From assembly GCA_964637235.1 (NCBI GenBank), contig CAZWVR010000038.1, forward strand, positions 1-20,232: DNA of 20,232 nt. The letters run 5' to 3'. The DNA is from CAZWVR01 sp964637235. GTDB taxonomy: Bacteria > Bacteroidota > Bacteroidia > Bacteroidales > S143-33. Below the pieces are notes generated by a model. The model ran no database searches. It saw nothing but the letters and a program-made list of their open reading frames with translations, and was not told where the DNA came from. Made by a program: the position numbers and the translations under genes. Shown here in pieces: positions 1-7,224 of this stretch (positions within the stretch are counted from its first letter, which is position 1; every line of letters starts with the position of its first letter).

Positions 1-78
1 TGGAGTTTCTATATTAGCCTCAAATGTATTAAAATTGGTAAAATAATTGGTAATTGCTTTTAGAGCTTTTTTATTCAC
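1..78 (-). CDS. Partial ORF, 5' end only, unknown function
   Basis: A reading frame starts with GTG at 78-76 and runs open to the window edge for 26 codons, beginning M-N-K-K-A-L-K-A-I-T. Its GTG overlaps the TGA stop of the PorE-like gene (GTGA, 4 bases), the usual sign of translational coupling. I do not recognise the family from 26 residues. There is no terminator-like hairpin between the two genes, which supports readthrough. The frame could still be fortuitous in AT-rich sequence, so confidence is moderate. Confidence 0.4.
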   Translation of the reverse strand, partial: MNKKALKAITNYFTNFNTFEANIETP

Positions 79-2114
79 TTTTGAATTATTTTTAGTTCCA
101 CTCTACGATTTTTTGCTCTTCCTTCCTCTGTATCATTTGGAGCAATTGGTTTAGAAAATCCATATCCTTTTGTTTTAATTCTATCTGCTGATATGCCGTT
201 GTTTATTAAATATGCTGCTACGGCTCTGGCTCTATTTAGAGATAGCTGTTTGTTAAATTTTTCACTTCCGATATTATCAGTATGTCCTCCGATTTCAATT
301 TTTATGTTCGGATTTTGTTTAAGGTATTTTACTACTTCGTTCAGTTCTGCGTATGAAGTTTTTCTTATTTTATCGCTGCCGAAGTCAAAAAATATGTTTT
401 TTAATGTGAATGTGGAATTTATGTTTATATTTTTTAGTGTCATATTTTTATTTACTTCTGTGTATTTATTTTCGTTGATAAGGTTTATATTTTCGGAATG
501 AAATAGATAACCTTGTTTAGAAATTGTCATTGCGTAATTTTTGCCAGTTGGCAGGCTTATGAGGTATTCTCCTGTTTTTGGGTCTGAGTAAGTTTTGTAA
601 ACTATTTTGCCGGTATTTATGTCTTTGATTATAATTTCGGCTTTTATAGGCAATCCATTTTGGTCAAGGATTTTTCCTTTTATTATTGCAACGGGAGTAG
701 CAAGGATAGTTTCTTTTGTAGGTTGTGCTATTGCAGCGATTAGGTTATCTTCGGTAGTTTGGACTATAAAATTATCGTAGATAGTAATTTTATATATGTC
801 TAAATTGCCTCTATTGGGTATTTCTGAACTGTCGATGTATGAGGAATAATAGGCAGTAAAACCATTTCCAGCCATAGCAAAAAATATATCGTCATTAGGA
901 GTATTTATGGGGTATCCTAAGTTAACAGGTTTTGACCAAGTTCCATCGTCATTTTCTCTGGTCATAAATATATCATAGCCACCCATTGAATTATGACCTT
1001 TTGAACTGAAATATAATGTTTTACCATCTGCAAACATAAAAAGTCCGTTTTCGTCGTAGGGAGAATTAACTACATTGCTAATAGGTTTAGCTTCGCTCCA
1101 ATTACCTAAGGAATCTTTGGTGCTGTAATATATATCAGCATTGCTTGTAAATGAATTAAGTGTAAGACCTCGTGTGAAGTATAATGTTTTGCCATCTGGT
1201 GAAAGTGCTGCTGATGTTTCAGCTTCTTCTGAGTTTATTGTTTTTGGGAATGGTTTAGGTTTAGTCCATTTTCCAGAATAGTATTCGGAGTAATATAAAT
1301 CTCCATTTATTGAAAGTATCAAAGTTTTGCCGTCCAGAGATAAGCCTACTGCTGCATCGTGATAGGAAGTATTTAAAGTATTTAGGTTTTTAGGATAGCT
1401 CCAATTCCCGTTTTCTTTTGTGCTCATATATACATCTTCATAGTAAAAACCATCTACTGGATCTATTGTTCCTGTTTTATTGGGTCTTCGCGATGTGAAT
1501 ATTAACATTTTATTGTCAGGAGTAATTAATGGGTGATAGTCCGGATATTCTGAATTTATATTTTCAATAGTGTCTATTTTAATTATTTTAGGATTTTTTA
1601 TCAGTTGAAGCCCGTTTTTACATTCTTTGATTTTTTTGTTTATAAATGGTATGTAAGTCTGTCTTTTTTCCTCTGGAATAAATTTTTTAGCAGTTTCGTA
1701 TAATTTTATTGCTTTTTCAAATTTTTCATTTGAATGATAAGCCATTGCTAATTTTAGAGGTAAGTCCCAAGTTATATTCGGTAATGTATCATAGACTTTT
1801 TTTAGGTAAAAAAGTGATTGTTTTGGATTTATGCTTTGTAAATAACAAACTCCTATTTTGTAGTTTAAGACAGGGTTTATGTTATTATAGCGATAAGCTT
1901 TTAAGTATTCTTGTAAAGCTAATTGATAGGAGCCTTTTGTGCCTATGAAGTAATATCTTTCGCCATTTTTCACATATTGCCATGCTTTTGAACAATTTCC
2001 GCTGCAATTTTTTAAAAAGTCTTTTTTCTTAATTCTGATGTCAATTTGGGAATAGAGTAGGAACGAAGCATATATAAAAAAAAGTAAAATAACTAATTTG
2101 CGCTTTTTTTTTAT
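75..2114 (-). CDS. PorE-like envelope protein: TPR, PD40 beta-propeller, carboxypeptidase-regulatory and OmpA domains
   Basis: The first conventional start is GTG at 1973 (632 codons), but the frame stays open upstream to 2114 and encodes a clear signal peptide: a basic stretch (KKKRK), a hydrophobic core (LVILLFFIYASFLL) and a plausible SPI site near YSQ. The 47 extra codons contain no ATG, GTG or TTG; the most upstream candidate is ATA at 2114. Numbered from the GTG: TPR-like helices at about 1-120; PD40/WD40-like propeller blades at about 140-400 (ALSPDGKTLYFT, FADGKTLYFSS); a carboxypeptidase-regulatory-like beta domain at about 428-500; an OmpA/MotB peptidoglycan-binding domain at about 525-632 (FFDFGSDKI, GGHTDN, NRARAV, NRRVE). 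This is the domain order of PorE, a type IX secretion accessory protein, but paralogs with the same order are common in Bacteroidota. P. gingivalis PorE is a lipoprotein; no lipobox Cys is visible here. It probably sits in the periplasm bound to peptidoglycan. The architecture is certain, the exact PorE role is not. Confidence 0.88.
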   Translation of the reverse strand: MKKKRKLVILLFFIYASFLLYSQIDIRIKKKDFLKNCSGNCSKAWQYVKNGERYYFIGTKGSYQLALQEYLKAYRYNNINPVLNYKIGVCYLQSINPKQSLFYLKKVYDTLPNITWDLPLKLAMAYHSNEKFEKAIKLYETAKKFIPEEKRQTYIPFINKKIKECKNGLQLIKNPKIIKIDTIENINSEYPDYHPLITPDNKMLIFTSRRPNKTGTIDPVDGFYYEDVYMSTKENGNWSYPKNLNTLNTSYHDAAVGLSLDGKTLILSINGDLYYSEYYSGKWTKPKPFPKTINSEEAETSAALSPDGKTLYFTRGLTLNSFTSNADIYYSTKDSLGNWSEAKPISNVVNSPYDENGLFMFADGKTLYFSSKGHNSMGGYDIFMTRENDDGTWSKPVNLGYPINTPNDDIFFAMAGNGFTAYYSSYIDSSEIPNRGNLDIYKITIYDNFIVQTTEDNLIAAIAQPTKETILATPVAIIKGKILDQNGLPIKAEIIIKDINTGKIVYKTYSDPKTGEYLISLPTGKNYAMTISKQGYLFHSENINLINENKYTEVNKNMTLKNININSTFTLKNIFFDFGSDKIRKTSYAELNEVVKYLKQNPNIKIEIGGHTDNIGSEKFNKQLSLNRARAVAAYLINNGISADRIKTKGYGFSKPIAPNDTEEGRAKNRRVELKIIQK

Positions 2115-2119
2115 TTTTG
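2112..2119 (+). promoter_or_regulatory. Putative -7 box of the Mur ligase gene
   Basis: TATTTTTG matches TAnnTTTG and lies 29 bases before the GTG start at 2149. It faces the minus-strand box at 2125-2132, so the two divergent genes would share one compact overlapping promoter region. The -33 region is not convincing. Confidence 0.4.
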
Positions 2120-2124
2120 AAGTT

Positions 2125-2132
2125 CAAAATTA
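2125..2132 (-). promoter_or_regulatory. Putative -7 box of the PorE-like gene
   Basis: The minus strand reads TAATTTTG, matching the Bacteroidota -7 consensus TAnnTTTG. Transcription would start near 2118, only a few bases before the candidate ATA start at 2114. This supports the N-terminal extension, because a transcript starting here covers the whole signal peptide. No good -33 element was found. Confidence 0.45.
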
Positions 2133-2148
2133 AATAAAAATAACGATA

Positions 2149-3504
2149 GTGAATTTTTTTAAGAAAAAAAATTTTTTTTTAATAGGTATTGCGGGAAGTG
2201 GGATGAGCGCCATAGCTCAATTTCTACGTTTTAGTGGCAAAGAAGTTTATGGCTCTGATAGGCTATTTTCCATAGAACCAAATAGTGAAATACGCCGTTA
2301 TTTTTCGAGTATAGGTATAAAAACTTATGAGCAAGGCAAAGGACAAGTGCACAAAGCTGATGTAGTTATTGTTTCCACTGCAATAGAAGCTTCTGTATAT
2401 GAATATCGTCAAGCTAAATTATATGGTATTCCTATTGTCCATAGATCCGAAATATTGCAAGATATAGCTGAAAACTATATATCTGTGGCGGTTGCAGGTA
2501 CTTCCGGTAAATCCACTACCACAGCAATGCTTTTTCATATTTTAGATAGATTGGACTTTAAGCCATCTTTAATTACAGGTTCTCCTTTGCTTTCTCTCCA
2601 AAAGAAAGGCTTAAAAGGAAATGCTTTTTATGGAAAAGGAAAAATTCTTGTTTATGAAGCCGATGAATCTGATAGTTCCATTATAAATTATAAGCCTGAT
2701 GTTTCCGTTGTTTTGAATATAGACAAAGATCATAAGGAAATAGAGCAGTTGCAGAGCCTTTTTAAAACATTTTTTAAGAATACTAAACGTTTTAAGGTGA
2801 AAAATGCAGATGATCTTCATTCTCATATATTATTTGCAGATAAAACTTTTGGGATGAGTGAAAAGTCTGATATACGCATTTCAGATTTTAATAGTAATGC
2901 TTTTGGCATTGCATTTAAACTTAATGGAACATTGGTTAGGTTGGATACTATTGGCTTTCATAATGCGATGAATAGCGCTGCAGCGGCGGCTGTTGCTTCC
3001 TATTTTGATATTTCTATGGCAGATATTAGTGCATCGTTGAGTGATTTTGAAGGAATTGATAGGCGTATGCATTTAATAGGAACGAAAAATGGAAAATATG
3101 TAATAGATGATTATGCCCATAATCCGGCTAAAATAAAAGCAGCTATTGAAGCAGTAGAAGGTTTGACTGAAAAAAAAGTAATAGTATTCCAACCTCATGG
3201 TTTTATGCCTTTAAAATTTTTATTTAACGAGTTGGTGGATGTTTTTTCTCAAAGTATAAAGCCAGAGGATATTCTTGTTATTTTGCCTGTTTATTATGTG
3301 GGTGGTACAGTCAGAAGAGAGATTACTTCGGAGGATTTAGTTTCAATTTTGAAAAAGAAAAATAAAAATGTCTTATTTTATAGCAAACAGGAATTATACT
3401 CTAATATTGATAAGTTATGTCGAGGGAATTGCACTTTGCTTATTATGGGAGCCAGAGATCCATATTTAGGAGAATTTGCCCGTAGCTTGTATGAAAAGAT
3501 TTAA
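2149..3504 (+). CDS. MurC-like Mur ligase family protein
   Basis: The 451-residue protein has the three-domain layout of Mur ligases and the usual MurC length. An N-terminal Rossmann-like domain has LIGIAGSGMSAIA (11-23) and YGSD (34-37). The ATP-binding domain has the P-loop GTSGKST (117-123), the acidic motif EADESD (170-175) and NIDKDH (190-195). The C-terminal domain has DDYAHNP (320-326), FQPHGF and a late GARDP. The family forms an amide bond between an amino acid and a carboxylate, usually a UDP-MurNAc derivative, with ATP. EADESD and GIAGSGMS resemble MurC, but MurC normally has GTHGKTTT, DDYGHHP and a late GAGD motif, so this may be a divergent paralog rather than the housekeeping enzyme. 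The start is GTG; the preceding in-frame stop at 2131-2133 leaves no ATG, GTG or TTG upstream. The gene converges on a minus-strand gene 13 bases away. Confidence 0.85.
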   Translation: MNFFKKKNFFLIGIAGSGMSAIAQFLRFSGKEVYGSDRLFSIEPNSEIRRYFSSIGIKTYEQGKGQVHKADVVIVSTAIEASVYEYRQAKLYGIPIVHRSEILQDIAENYISVAVAGTSGKSTTTAMLFHILDRLDFKPSLITGSPLLSLQKKGLKGNAFYGKGKILVYEADESDSSIINYKPDVSVVLNIDKDHKEIEQLQSLFKTFFKNTKRFKVKNADDLHSHILFADKTFGMSEKSDIRISDFNSNAFGIAFKLNGTLVRLDTIGFHNAMNSAAAAAVASYFDISMADISASLSDFEGIDRRMHLIGTKNGKYVIDDYAHNPAKIKAAIEAVEGLTEKKVIVFQPHGFMPLKFLFNELVDVFSQSIKPEDILVILPVYYVGGTVRREITSEDLVSILKKKNKNVLFYSKQELYSNIDKLCRGNCTLLIMGARDPYLGEFARSLYEKI

Positions 3505-3517
3505 ACCTGTTTGCTTG

Positions 3518-3910
3518 TTATTTTAATATTTGCCAAGCTGTTTTTTCATTATATTTAATTTGTAGAAAGGTATAAATCAGTGCTACTATAATTATTGGAA
3601 TTAGTGAATACCAGAAAGAAATGCGATATATGTAATAAGAACCTATTAAAGATGTGAAAACAAGTCCCCAGAAGCCGATTTTACTTTTACCAAGTAAAAC
3701 GAATGAAAAAATGAAGTTTATAAAGGACAGAATACTGAGTATGGCATATAAATTTAATGTTTCAGTTTTAGGATCTATGTTATAGAAATTTATTAAAATA
3801 TCGCCAAATATAAAGAAAAAAATAGTAGATGCTAAGTAAAAAATTATTGTCAATATTAACAATGATAGTACTAATGGATTTATTTTATTTTCCTCCTTTT
3901 TTTCAGTCAT
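3518..3910 (-). CDS. Small four-helix membrane protein, unknown function
   Basis: This 130-residue protein begins with a charged, hydrophilic stretch (MTEKKEENK) followed by about four hydrophobic segments: roughly residues 13-35, 50-72, 78-97 and 99-117. A short basic tail follows. I recognise no family or catalytic motif. It is the last gene of the run that begins with ExbB, 14 bases after the second STAS-like gene, so it is probably co-transcribed and lies in the inner membrane. No terminator hairpin is visible between it and the convergent Mur ligase gene. Confidence 0.7.
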   Translation of the reverse strand: MTEKKEENKINPLVLSLLILTIIFYLASTIFFFIFGDILINFYNIDPKTETLNLYAILSILSFINFIFSFVLLGKSKIGFWGLVFTSLIGSYYIYRISFWYSLIPIIIVALIYTFLQIKYNEKTAWQILK

Positions 3911-3924
3911 AGTTTTATCCGAAT

Positions 3925-4323
3925 TTATTCAAATAGCCATTTTTCGGCACTTTCTATATCTTTAAAATATTGTAGGTAAAAGTTGTTTATATCATCAAAA
4001 ATTTGATAAACAGAAGCTTTTGTAAATAGATCTTCGGGTTCAACAATTGCTAATTTTTTTAATTTATTTTTTGTAGCAGTTTTAATTATCGTTTTTTTTA
4101 GTAATTCTTGTATATCCGGTGCTACAATATAATAAAATTCCCGCTGATCTATAAGGGCATATTTAGGTTTATATTTATCAACTAAGCTTTCCCAGATTTT
4201 ATTTTCTTTTAAATATTCCTCATCATTGTAAAATTCTGTTTCCTTGGTGCGTGTGACTTTCATATATGAACGCGCCTTGTCAAATTCTATAATTATATAC
4301 TTGCTTTTGTATAATGTTTCCAT
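3925..4323 (-). CDS. STAS/SpoIIAA-like protein, second of a tandem pair
   Basis: This soluble 132-residue protein has no signal peptide or membrane segment. The alternating beta/alpha pattern, the central KYKPKYALIDQREF element and the C-terminal EKWLF resemble small STAS/SpoIIAA-like (SEC14-type) proteins common in Bacteroidota. The assignment rests on pattern and would need a profile search. It is clearly paralogous to the preceding gene: both share KYKP-x4-ID-x2-EFY, PxxQ, a KLxIV-x-P-x-D-x-F element, the S-V-x-Q-x-F-D motif and the end AExWLF. The gap between the two genes is 9 bases. STAS-like proteins often act as phospho-switches or small-molecule or lipid binders; which applies here is not shown by the sequence. 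Confidence 0.75.
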   Translation of the reverse strand: METLYKSKYIIIEFDKARSYMKVTRTKETEFYNDEEYLKENKIWESLVDKYKPKYALIDQREFYYIVAPDIQELLKKTIIKTATKNKLKKLAIVEPEDLFTKASVYQIFDDINNFYLQYFKDIESAEKWLFE

Positions 4324-4332
4324 AATAGTATG

Positions 4333-4743
4333 TTATTTATCATTAAAAAGCCATTGTTCGGCTTTTTCCAGAGATGTAAAAAAATTAAGATTTAAAGAAC
4401 CTATATTTTCTTTATCAAAAAGTTGTTCTACTGAAAGTTTTGCAAAAAAATCCTTAGGTTGGACAATTCCTAATTTATTTAATCCATTGTTTAATGCTAT
4501 TTTAAAAGTTTCTTTTAATGAATAAACTTGTAGTTCTGGCGATACTACGAAATAGAATTCAGTAGCATCTATAATTCCTTTCGTTGGTTTATATTTGCTT
4601 ATAAGTTTTGACCATTCTAATAATTCTTTTTTAAAATCGCCGTCGGTCATATATAATGTCTCCGGTGTACGTTTTATGAGCATATAATTTTTTGCCTCGT
4701 CGTAGAAAATTTGGGAATATTTCCCTTTCCAGACGAGTCTCAT
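4333..4743 (-). CDS. STAS/SpoIIAA-like protein, first of a tandem pair
   Basis: This 136-residue soluble protein is a paralog of the next gene downstream, with the shared core KYKPTKGIIDATEFYFVVSP and the shared end AEQWLF. Its ATG overlaps the TGA stop of the second ExbD gene (ATGA, 4 bases), so translation of the two is probably coupled. The STAS-like call is by pattern: an N-terminal beta hairpin with a conserved acidic residue, alternating strands and helices, and a C-terminal amphipathic helix. The position argues for a function connected with the ExbB/ExbD complex, or at least matched expression, but no direct partner motif is visible. Confidence 0.75.
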   Translation of the reverse strand: MRLVWKGKYSQIFYDEAKNYMLIKRTPETLYMTDGDFKKELLEWSKLISKYKPTKGIIDATEFYFVVSPELQVYSLKETFKIALNNGLNKLGIVQPKDFFAKLSVEQLFDKENIGSLNLNFFTSLEKAEQWLFNDK

Positions 4744-5210
4744 TTTTTATATGGTTTTTTAGCAGAATAATTTATTTTGAGAGCTTGTACTTTTCTTAAT
4801 TCTTCTTTTACATCGGAAACTATGCCCATATCTGCATTTTCATCAATTTTTAAAGAGAAAATCATCTTAGGCACATCAGACTCTGCTCTTTGTGAACGTT
4901 CTTGTTCTACGTATGGTGCAATATCGTCAATAGTAGCGATTTGGTCGTTTAATTGAATAACAGGTTCAGTTCCATATTTACTTTGTAAAGCTTTTTGTGG
5001 TACACCTATATATATGTAGCTAACGAGAGATTTATTTTCTATTTTTTTAGCTTCGGAAGCTTCTGGTAATTTGATAATTACTTTATATTCAACTTCTTTC
5101 ATAGTTGTAGAAACCATAAAGAAGAATAATAGCATAAATACAATATCTGGCAGTGATGCAGTTGATATTTTAGGTGAACCGCCTTTTTTCTTTCTTTGTA
5201 ATTTAGCCAT
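4740..5210 (-). CDS. ExbD/TolR-family biopolymer transport protein (second copy)
   Basis: This 156-residue protein has one N-terminal membrane helix and a periplasmic domain. The cytoplasmic N-terminus is basic (KLQRKKKGG), and the helix carries the expected proton-path aspartate in STASLPDIVFMLLFFFMVSTT (Asp22, equivalent in position to ExbD/TolR Asp in the pore). With ExbB it would form the proton-driven motor that energizes TonB-dependent transport or a Tol-like envelope function. It follows the first ExbD gene by 11 bases and overlaps the next gene by 4. Tandem, non-identical ExbD genes are usual in Bacteroidota; they may form distinct or mixed complexes. Confidence 0.93.
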   Translation of the reverse strand: MAKLQRKKKGGSPKISTASLPDIVFMLLFFFMVSTTMKEVEYKVIIKLPEASEAKKIENKSLVSYIYIGVPQKALQSKYGTEPVIQLNDQIATIDDIAPYVEQERSQRAESDVPKMIFSLKIDENADMGIVSDVKEELRKVQALKINYSAKKPYKK

Positions 5211-5221
5211 AATAGAAGTTT

Positions 5222-5869
5222 TTATTTTTTATTAGCCAAACTTACGGGTTCGGCTTCTGAGATAGCAAAAGGATAAATTTCCTTTATCATTTTTTGCTGG
5301 TCTTCTGTTAAATCATCGAAAGGTTTTCCCCATGTTTGTTCTGCAAGTTTATCTCTCATTTCGTTTATAGCTGCTACTATTTCATTTTGGACCTCAAGAT
5401 ATTTTCCATAGGTTGTGCCCCTGTCGTTTTGAAGTGACACTACACCTTTTGATTTAGCTATATCTGGACCAAATGTTTTAATAATATTTTTATATAGTTC
5501 AATTTTCTTTTTGTCCGGCTTTTTCTTAGCCATTTCTTCTTCTAATAAATCTTTAAAATATCTTTTTTCTGAAAGGTCTGGATTGTTAGTCGGATTGAGG
5601 AAAAATTCTTTTACTCTGTCTTTTAGTTCGGAGATATCCGCCAATTCTCCTGCTATTGCTAATTTATTGTCTTTATTGATTAACACAATAAGAATATTTC
5701 TTTTCTTTATTTTCATATTTTCAGACTTAGGAGGATTTGGCGGAGGCAACTTTCTTAATATACCAGTATCTACGTCCATTGTGGTAGTTACGAGGAAAAA
5801 TATTAATAGTAAGAAAGCGATATCTGCCATTGAACCGGCATTTATTTCTGGTGCTTCTCTTTTTGCCAT
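5222..5869 (-). CDS. ExbD/TolR-family biopolymer transport protein (first copy, long form)
   Basis: I place the start at the ATG at 5869, giving 215 residues that begin MAKREAPEINAGSMADIAF, which fits the family. An ATG 14 codons upstream at 5911 is also in frame, but would run through a hairpin and overlap the previous gene's stop. The single membrane helix (about 14-32) carries Asp16. The periplasmic part is longer than in the second copy, with a lysine- and glutamate-rich insertion at about 100-130 (EEEMAKKKPDKKK) and a C-terminal section ending in SEAEPVSLANKK. It would work with ExbB as part of the proton channel and force-generating complex in the inner membrane. The insertion is the main difference from E. 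coli ExbD, which is about 140 residues. Confidence 0.92.
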   Translation of the reverse strand: MAKREAPEINAGSMADIAFLLLIFFLVTTTMDVDTGILRKLPPPNPPKSENMKIKKRNILIVLINKDNKLAIAGELADISELKDRVKEFFLNPTNNPDLSEKRYFKDLLEEEMAKKKPDKKKIELYKNIIKTFGPDIAKSKGVVSLQNDRGTTYGKYLEVQNEIVAAINEMRDKLAEQTWGKPFDDLTEDQQKMIKEIYPFAISEAEPVSLANKK

Positions 5870-5883
5870 AATTTTTTTTTTAA

Positions 5884-5902
5884 TGCCCCTCAGAGAGGGG
5901 CA
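5884..5902 (-). other. Intra-operon hairpin before the first ExbD gene
   Basis: The perfect inverted repeat TGCCCCTC-TCT-GAGGGGCA has an 8-bp, mostly G/C stem and a 3-base loop, in strong contrast to the surrounding AT-rich DNA. On the transcribed strand it is followed by ATTAAAAAAAAAATT rather than a U-run, so it is not a standard intrinsic terminator. It lies between the stop of the small membrane protein and the ATG of ExbD. Plausible roles are mRNA protection or processing that sets the ExbB:ExbD ratio, or a dispersed palindromic repeat. Confidence 0.7.
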
Positions 5903-5907
5903 GGTTA

Positions 5908-6357
5908 TCATTTAAAGAGATTTTTTACTTCTGCTGCTAATATTGCTAAAATACCTAATACCGATAGTATATAGAACATATGTAAGCCAGTATCAGACCA
6001 AAGAACTATTTGATCAAAGTTTTTTACATTGTTGACATTTGGTACGCCAGAAGCATCTGATATTGAGTAAGATATACCGAGCAAAATTAGAAATAGTACT
6101 ATGGCTATTCCAAATTTTATTAAGGATTTGGTATTTTGAAGAGCATTAAATATTGGCACTATTATAAAAGCCAGAATAGCAGCTAAGCCGCCAAGAATAT
6201 AAGCCCATTTAAGTATTAAGCTTACCCAGAAATCATTTATGTTATTTTCGGAAATTCCCAGAGTGTAGAATAGTATTGCTAAGATAAAAGAAATTCCGAA
6301 AAGTGTCCAACCAATAATGGCTGTAAAGACTTTTATTTGGTTATTTTTTTGTTTCAT
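5908..6357 (-). CDS. Four-helix membrane protein of the ExbB-ExbD operon
   Basis: This 149-residue protein has about four hydrophobic helices: residues 12-33, 45-68, 80-99 and 125-145. A hydrophilic loop between helices three and four contains SDASGVPNVNNVKNF. Its ATG overlaps the TGA stop of ExbB (ATGA). From memory, a conserved membrane protein at this position between ExbB and ExbD is common in Bacteroidales, which suggests an accessory part of the motor. No biochemical role is known to me. It has no signal peptide beyond the first helix. Confidence 0.85.
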   Translation of the reverse strand: MKQKNNQIKVFTAIIGWTLFGISFILAILFYTLGISENNINDFWVSLILKWAYILGGLAAILAFIIVPIFNALQNTKSLIKFGIAIVLFLILLGISYSISDASGVPNVNNVKNFDQIVLWSDTGLHMFYILSVLGILAILAAEVKNLFK

Positions 6358-7193
6358 TTTGAAGCGTTTTGTTTTTTATTGTAGTGGTATAACATATCTA
6401 TTAAGTCAACAGAAGCGTCTTCCATTTCTACAACAAGGCTGTCGATTTTTGAAGTTATATAGTTATAGAAAAGTTGGAGGAATATAGCTACTATCAAACC
6501 GAATAATGTAGTCAAAAGAGCGACTTTAATACCGTGAGCAACTAAACCAGCAGATATATCACCGGCTTTTTCTATTGCGTCAAAAGCTTCAATCATACCT
6601 ATAACGGTTCCCATAAATCCTAACATAGGAGCTATTGCAATGAATAGAGAAATCCAAGTTAAACCACGTTCAAGTAGTCCCATTTGTACGCTTCCGTATG
6701 TTATTACAGCTTTTTCTACGACGTCAATTCCTTGATCATACCTATCAAGACCTTCGTAGAATATACTTGCCAGAGGACCTCTTGTGTTGCGGCAAACTTC
6801 TTTTGCAGCTTCAATACCTCCTGTTTCCAGAGCCTCTTCAATTTTTTTGAGGAATTTTTCTTTGTTTATTGAAGCAAAAGCTAAATATAAAATTCTTTCA
6901 ATAGCTATTGCTAAACCTAAGATTAAAGATACAAGGACTATTCCCATAAAGCCGGCACCACCTTCAATAAATTTCTGCTTAATTACTTGGTGAATACCTA
7001 CTTCTGTTTTGGCAGCTTTTTCTTCTTTGATATCCTCTTTATTATGTATTGTGACTGCTGTGTCCGCTTTTGCGGAATCGGCTTGTGCTAATGTGTCAGT
7101 TTTAGCCGTATCAGGAGCTTGTGCATAGGTTGAGAAATTAATACCTAAGAATAACGAAACCAATAAAAACCCTAAAATCAGAATTTTTTTCAT
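6354..7193 (-). CDS. exbB: MotA/TolQ/ExbB-family proton channel protein
   Basis: This 279-residue protein has an N-terminal signal-like hydrophobic segment ending STYAQ (about residue 25), then an Asp/Ala/Lys-rich hydrophilic segment (26-65). The three ExbB helices follow at about 80-105, 176-204 and 216-246. The conserved second-helix region reads APMLGFMGTVIGMI, the family hallmark, and the third has GIKVALLTTLFGL with paired threonines. The large cytoplasmic loop (106-175) contains a cysteine at 134. It assembles as a pentamer around ExbD helices and converts proton flow into mechanical work on TonB- or Tol-like partners. No TonB gene is in the window. No promoter box is seen directly upstream; the start is 31 bases after the tRNA-Ser gene, so transcription may come from the tRNA promoter. 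Confidence 0.95.
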   Translation of the reverse strand: MKKILILGFLLVSLFLGINFSTYAQAPDTAKTDTLAQADSAKADTAVTIHNKEDIKEEKAAKTEVGIHQVIKQKFIEGGAGFMGIVLVSLILGLAIAIERILYLAFASINKEKFLKKIEEALETGGIEAAKEVCRNTRGPLASIFYEGLDRYDQGIDVVEKAVITYGSVQMGLLERGLTWISLFIAIAPMLGFMGTVIGMIEAFDAIEKAGDISAGLVAHGIKVALLTTLFGLIVAIFLQLFYNYITSKIDSLVVEMEDASVDLIDMLYHYNKKQNASK

Positions 7194-7224
7194 TTGACTA
7201 TTTTTTTGTTTTTGTTATCAATTT

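Noticed and set aside
193..501. A 102-codon plus-strand open frame opposite the OmpA domain
   Set aside because: The opposite strand encodes a well-conserved OmpA domain; the plus frame has no recognisable features of its own.
3505..3517. Terminator between the convergent Mur ligase and small membrane protein genes
   Set aside because: Only 13 bases separate the stops and no stem with a U-run could be found there.
3870..3910. Strong AAGGAGG Shine-Dalgarno-like site on the minus strand inside the 130-residue protein gene, eight bases before an in-frame ATA
   Set aside because: The sequence simply encodes Lys-Glu-Glu after a proper ATG nine codons upstream of the ATA; most genes here show no Shine-Dalgarno use.
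5870..5911. Longer ExbD start at 5911 adding 14 residues
   Set aside because: The extension would be read through the hairpin and overlaps the preceding stop, and MAKREAPEINAGSM is the expected family N-terminus.
5511..5915. A 134-codon plus-strand open frame opposite the first ExbD gene
   Set aside because: It lies entirely antisense to a clear ExbD family gene, and its serine/leucine/phenylalanine-rich content is what the complement of that coding sequence gives.
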